From an uncultured Collinsella sp. (lineage in GTDB: Bacteria; Actinomycetota; Coriobacteriia; Coriobacteriales; Coriobacteriaceae): DNA of 15,259 bases. Positions 13,064 to 15,259 of the stretch are shown here, one piece after another (position 1 is the first letter of the stretch; the number at the start of each line of letters is the position of its first letter). The stretch spans positions 1 to 15,259 of the forward strand of contig CAAETU010000008.1 in NCBI GenBank assembly GCA_900759045.1, given 5' to 3'. The position numbers and the translations under genes are program-made. Below the pieces are notes generated by a model. It was not told the DNA's origin. It saw only the letters and a list, made by a program, of their open reading frames with translations, and searched no databases.

Positions 13064-13223
13064 TGCCACGGCCCTCTCGCACGTCAACGATGCCGGTTTT
13101 TGGATGTGCTCCTCGTTCCTGGAGATTGACGAGAAAACCACCCTCAAGTCCTGGACCATTATGGAGACGCTCATCGGCCTTTCGGGTCTTGCCTGCGCCC
13201 TGGTGATTTCGTTCTTCGCCTAG
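13050..13223 (+). pseudogene. GntP-family gluconate/sugar-acid permease remnant: C-terminal ~57 residues
   Basis: The plus-strand frame from about 13050 to the TAG at 13221 reads AICGGATALSHVNDAGFW..., ending in one membrane helix (IMETLIGLSGLACALVISFF). The SHVND-x-GFW box and the following TLKSWTIMET segment are typical of the C-terminus of GntP-family proton symporters, which are usually ~440 residues. Everything upstream is missing and is replaced by the regulator remnant on the other strand. The frame continues upstream to 13002 only as a shadow of that remnant. It lies 108 nt before a sugar-acid dehydratase, its likely former operon partner. Confidence 0.8.
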
Positions 13224-13287
13224 TTCGCGTAGCTAAGCATCTTTTGCCGAGGACATCGCTCGGTACCCATTTACACCTGATTCATTA

Positions 13288-13308
13288 ACCAACGATTGGT
13301 ACAACCGT
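13288..13308. promoter_or_regulatory. Overlapping palindromes before the dehydratase, GntR/FCD-type operator candidate
   Basis: ACCAA-CGA-TTGGT (13288-13300) is a perfect 5-bp inverted repeat. Overlapping it, TTGGT-ACA-ACCGT (13296-13308) matches the TTGGTNNNACCAA form bound by FadR-subfamily regulators such as LldR and PdhR except at the last two bases. The site lies 24-44 nt before the dehydratase start, where it could block transcription. The local regulator that may once have bound it is now truncated. The promoter itself is unclear; TTTACA at 13270-13275 is a possible -35. Confidence 0.4.
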
Positions 13309-13331
13309 TCAAATCAAAAGAGGAGAGCATC

Positions 13332-15110
13332 ATGGACGAGAAGACCAAGGCACAGATTCAGCAGGAGGCAGCCGACCTGGTTGCCAAGCTGCAGCCGCGT
13401 TCCGGCAAGTTTCGCACCATCAGCCCCGAGATGGACCCGCTGCGTCTGGGCTCTGGCTGGTCCATCGAGGATCTGGACAAGCCGCAGGTCATTATCGAGT
13501 CGACGTTCGGCGACTCGCACCCGGGTTCTGCCGGCCTGTTTGAGTTGGTCGAGGAGGTCCGTGCCGGCGTTGCCGAGGCTGGCGGTCACGGTGCCCGTTA
13601 CTTCTGCACCGATATCTGCGACGGCGAGGCCCAGGGCCACGACGGCATTAACTACTCGCTGCCCAGTCGCGACATGATCGCCAACATGATCGAGATCCAC
13701 GCCAAGGCCACCCCGTTCGATGCCGGTGTCTTCGTTGCCAGCTGCGATAAGGGCCTGCCCGCGAACCTCATGGCCATGGGCCGCATCAACATCCCCTCGA
13801 TTGTCGTCACTGGCGGCGTCATGGATGCCGGCCCCGACCTGCTGACCCTGGAACAGCTCGGCGCCATCTCGGCCCGCTATGAGCGCGGCGAGATTTCCCG
13901 CGAGGAGCTCGAGTTCGCCAAGCATAACGCCTGCCCCAGCTGCGGCGCCTGCTCCTTTATGGGCACCGCCTCGACCATGCAGGTCACGGCTGAGGCCCTG
14001 GGCCTTATGCTCCCCGGTACCGCCCTGCTGCCCGCTACCAGCTCTGACCTGCGTGAGTTTGCGCGCGAGGCCGGCCGTCAGTCTGTGTGGCTCTCCGAGC
14101 ACAACCTGTGTCCGCGCGACATCGTGACCAAGGAATCCTTCGAGAACCTCATCATGGTCCACGGCGCCATTTCGGGCTCTACCAACTCGCTGCTGCATAT
14201 CCCTGCGATTGCCCGCGAGTTTGGCATTGAGATGTCCGCCGACGACTTCGATCGCCTGCACCGTGGTGCCCACTACCTGCTCAACGTCCGTCCCGCAGGC
14301 GAGTGGCCGGCGCAGTTCTTCTACTATGCAGGTGGCGTGCCGCGCATCATGGAGGAGATCAAGTCGATGCTCCACCTCGATGTCATGACCATCACTGGCA
14401 AGACCCTCGGCGAGAACCTCGAGGACCTCAAGAACAACGGTTACTACGAGAAGTGCGGTCGTTACCTTGAGAAGTGGAATCTCAAGCGCGAGGACATCAT
14501 CCGTCCGTTTGACCAGGCCTTTGGTACCGACGGCTCCATCGCCATCCTCCACGGCAACCTTGCCCCCGAGGGCGCCGCCGTCAAGCACACGGTTGTTCCG
14601 CGCGAGATGTTCCAGGCCACGCTTAAGGCGCGTCCGTTCGACTGCGAGGAGGATGCCATTCACGCCGTCCTGACGCACAAGGTCAAGCCCGGCGATGCCG
14701 TTATCATTCGCTATGAGGGCCCCAAGGGTTCCGGTATGCCCGAGATGTTCTACACCACCGAGGCTATCGCCAGCGATCCCGAGCTGGGTGCGAGCATTGC
14801 CCTTATCACCGATGGCCGCTTCTCCGGCGCCTCCAAGGGCCCGGCTATCGGTCACGTTTCGCCCGAGGCTGCCGTGGGCGGCCCGATTGCCCTGATCGAG
14901 GAGGGCGACCTTATCCAGATCAACATCCCCGAGCGCTCGCTGTCTATTGTGGGCATCGCCGGCAAGGAGATGGAGCCGGCCGAGATCGATGCCGTCCTGG
15001 CCGAGCGCCGAGCCGCTTGGAAGCCCAAGGCTAATCGCTATACCTCCGGCACGCTCAAGTTCTTTACCGAGCATGCAGTTTCCGCCATTCAGGGTGGCTA
15101 CATGGAGTAG
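13332..15110 (+). CDS. IlvD/Edd-family dehydratase, probably sugar-acid (YjhG-like) dehydratase
   Basis: This 592-aa cytosolic enzyme of the Fe-S dehydratase family removes water from 2,3-dihydroxy acids to give 2-keto-3-deoxy acids. Visible motifs are TDICDGEAQGHDGINYSLPSR (Cys96), SCDKGLPANLMAMG (Cys138), CGACSFMGTASTMQVTAEALG (Cys207) and, near the C-terminus, TDGRFSGASKGPAIGHVSPEA with the catalytic Ser. The PCN cysteine of classical IlvD and xylonate dehydratases is replaced by DSHPG (61-65); the ligand set Cys96/138/207 instead resembles E. coli YjhG/YagF, whose motifs are of the CDG and CDKGLPA type. The GntP remnant upstream also fits a sugar-acid role, since yjhG lies beside a GntP-type permease gene. 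The start is chosen for GAGGAG before ATG 13332. Dihydroxy-acid dehydratase of branched-chain synthesis is the less likely alternative. Confidence 0.85.
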   Translation: MDEKTKAQIQQEAADLVAKLQPRSGKFRTISPEMDPLRLGSGWSIEDLDKPQVIIESTFGDSHPGSAGLFELVEEVRAGVAEAGGHGARYFCTDICDGEAQGHDGINYSLPSRDMIANMIEIHAKATPFDAGVFVASCDKGLPANLMAMGRINIPSIVVTGGVMDAGPDLLTLEQLGAISARYERGEISREELEFAKHNACPSCGACSFMGTASTMQVTAEALGLMLPGTALLPATSSDLREFAREAGRQSVWLSEHNLCPRDIVTKESFENLIMVHGAISGSTNSLLHIPAIAREFGIEMSADDFDRLHRGAHYLLNVRPAGEWPAQFFYYAGGVPRIMEEIKSMLHLDVMTITGKTLGENLEDLKNNGYYEKCGRYLEKWNLKREDIIRPFDQAFGTDGSIAILHGNLAPEGAAVKHTVVPREMFQATLKARPFDCEEDAIHAVLTHKVKPGDAVIIRYEGPKGSGMPEMFYTTEAIASDPELGASIALITDGRFSGASKGPAIGHVSPEAAVGGPIALIEEGDLIQINIPERSLSIVGIAGKEMEPAEIDAVLAERRAAWKPKANRYTSGTLKFFTEHAVSAIQGGYME

Positions 15111-15158
15111 CGCCCATGCGCATCAAATATCTCCTCTCATAGATGTGCGGCACAAAGA

Positions 15159-15207
15159 GCCCCGAGCCACGTCACCGGGGCGCGTTGTTCAGCGCCGCCG
15201 GGGCGCT
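15159..15207 (+). terminator. Two adjacent GC-rich hairpins downstream of the dehydratase
   Basis: GCCCCG (15159-15164) pairs with CGGGGC (15176-15181), and AGCGCC (15191-15196) pairs with GGCGCT (15202-15207). No T-run follows either, so termination is uncertain. The remaining 3' end of the window (15111-15259) shows no credible gene. Confidence 0.3.
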
Positions 15208-15259
15208 CCACTCAAACGACAAGAGACGTCTTACGCAAGCGCCCGCGTCCGTGGATAAA

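Noticed and set aside
15111..15259. Short plus-strand ORF across the end of the window (14947-15258)
   Set aside because: It is mostly an off-frame shadow of the dehydratase, with no ribosome site or recognisable motif.

Overview
The window looks like chromosome from a high-GC, gut-type actinobacterium of the class Coriobacteriia, most likely Collinsella or a close relative. This is an inference from codon usage, gene content (a nickel-pincer lactate racemase system, a feoA-feoA-feoB locus with a FeoB-associated Cys-rich protein, an Old-Yellow-Enzyme flavoprotein) and short intergenic regions. No database search was possible. Nearly all of it is ordinary coding DNA bounded by clear hairpins. 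There is no tRNA, rRNA, CRISPR array, transposase gene or prophage.

Region 1 (1-3650) is a lactate racemization (Lar) locus. The 3' end of larA and an aquaglyceroporin-type channel (larD-like) run rightward. Facing them, larB, larC and a TetR-family regulator form a tight leftward operon. The two units converge on a 123-bp palindromic element that contains a terminator hairpin. LarC carries a very His-rich insert but stops before the C-terminal LarC2 domain. No larE is present in the window. A perfect 11-bp inverted repeat lies upstream of larB and is a candidate operator.

Region 2 (3680-7061) holds housekeeping genes: serB (leftward), aspS (rightward, with a structured leader) and a stand-alone HPr-family gene. 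Between aspS and HPr sits a 230-bp AT-rich MITE-like element with 36-bp terminal inverted repeats. The HPr keeps the phospho-acceptor His15 but has Asp at position 46, where Gram-positive HPr normally has the regulatory Ser.

Region 3 (7062-10531) is the ferrous iron uptake locus: two small FeoA proteins, FeoB, a terminator, and then a separately promoted 66-aa FeoB-associated Cys-rich membrane protein. Several inverted repeats lie in its three upstream regions. One resembles a DtxR/IdeR iron box, and two short sequences are shared between promoters, which suggests a small coordinated regulon.

Region 4 (10553-15259) starts with a 649-aa Old-Yellow-Enzyme/enoate-reductase-type flavoprotein with its own palindrome-flanked promoter. 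A deletion scar follows: the FCD ligand-binding half of a FadR-type (GntR superfamily) regulator on the minus strand abuts the last ~55 residues of a GntP-family gluconate permease on the plus strand. The scar precedes an intact IlvD/Edd-family (YjhG-like) sugar-acid dehydratase. This appears to be a decayed sugar-acid catabolic locus in which regulator and transporter were lost in one event while the dehydratase and its operator-like site survived.
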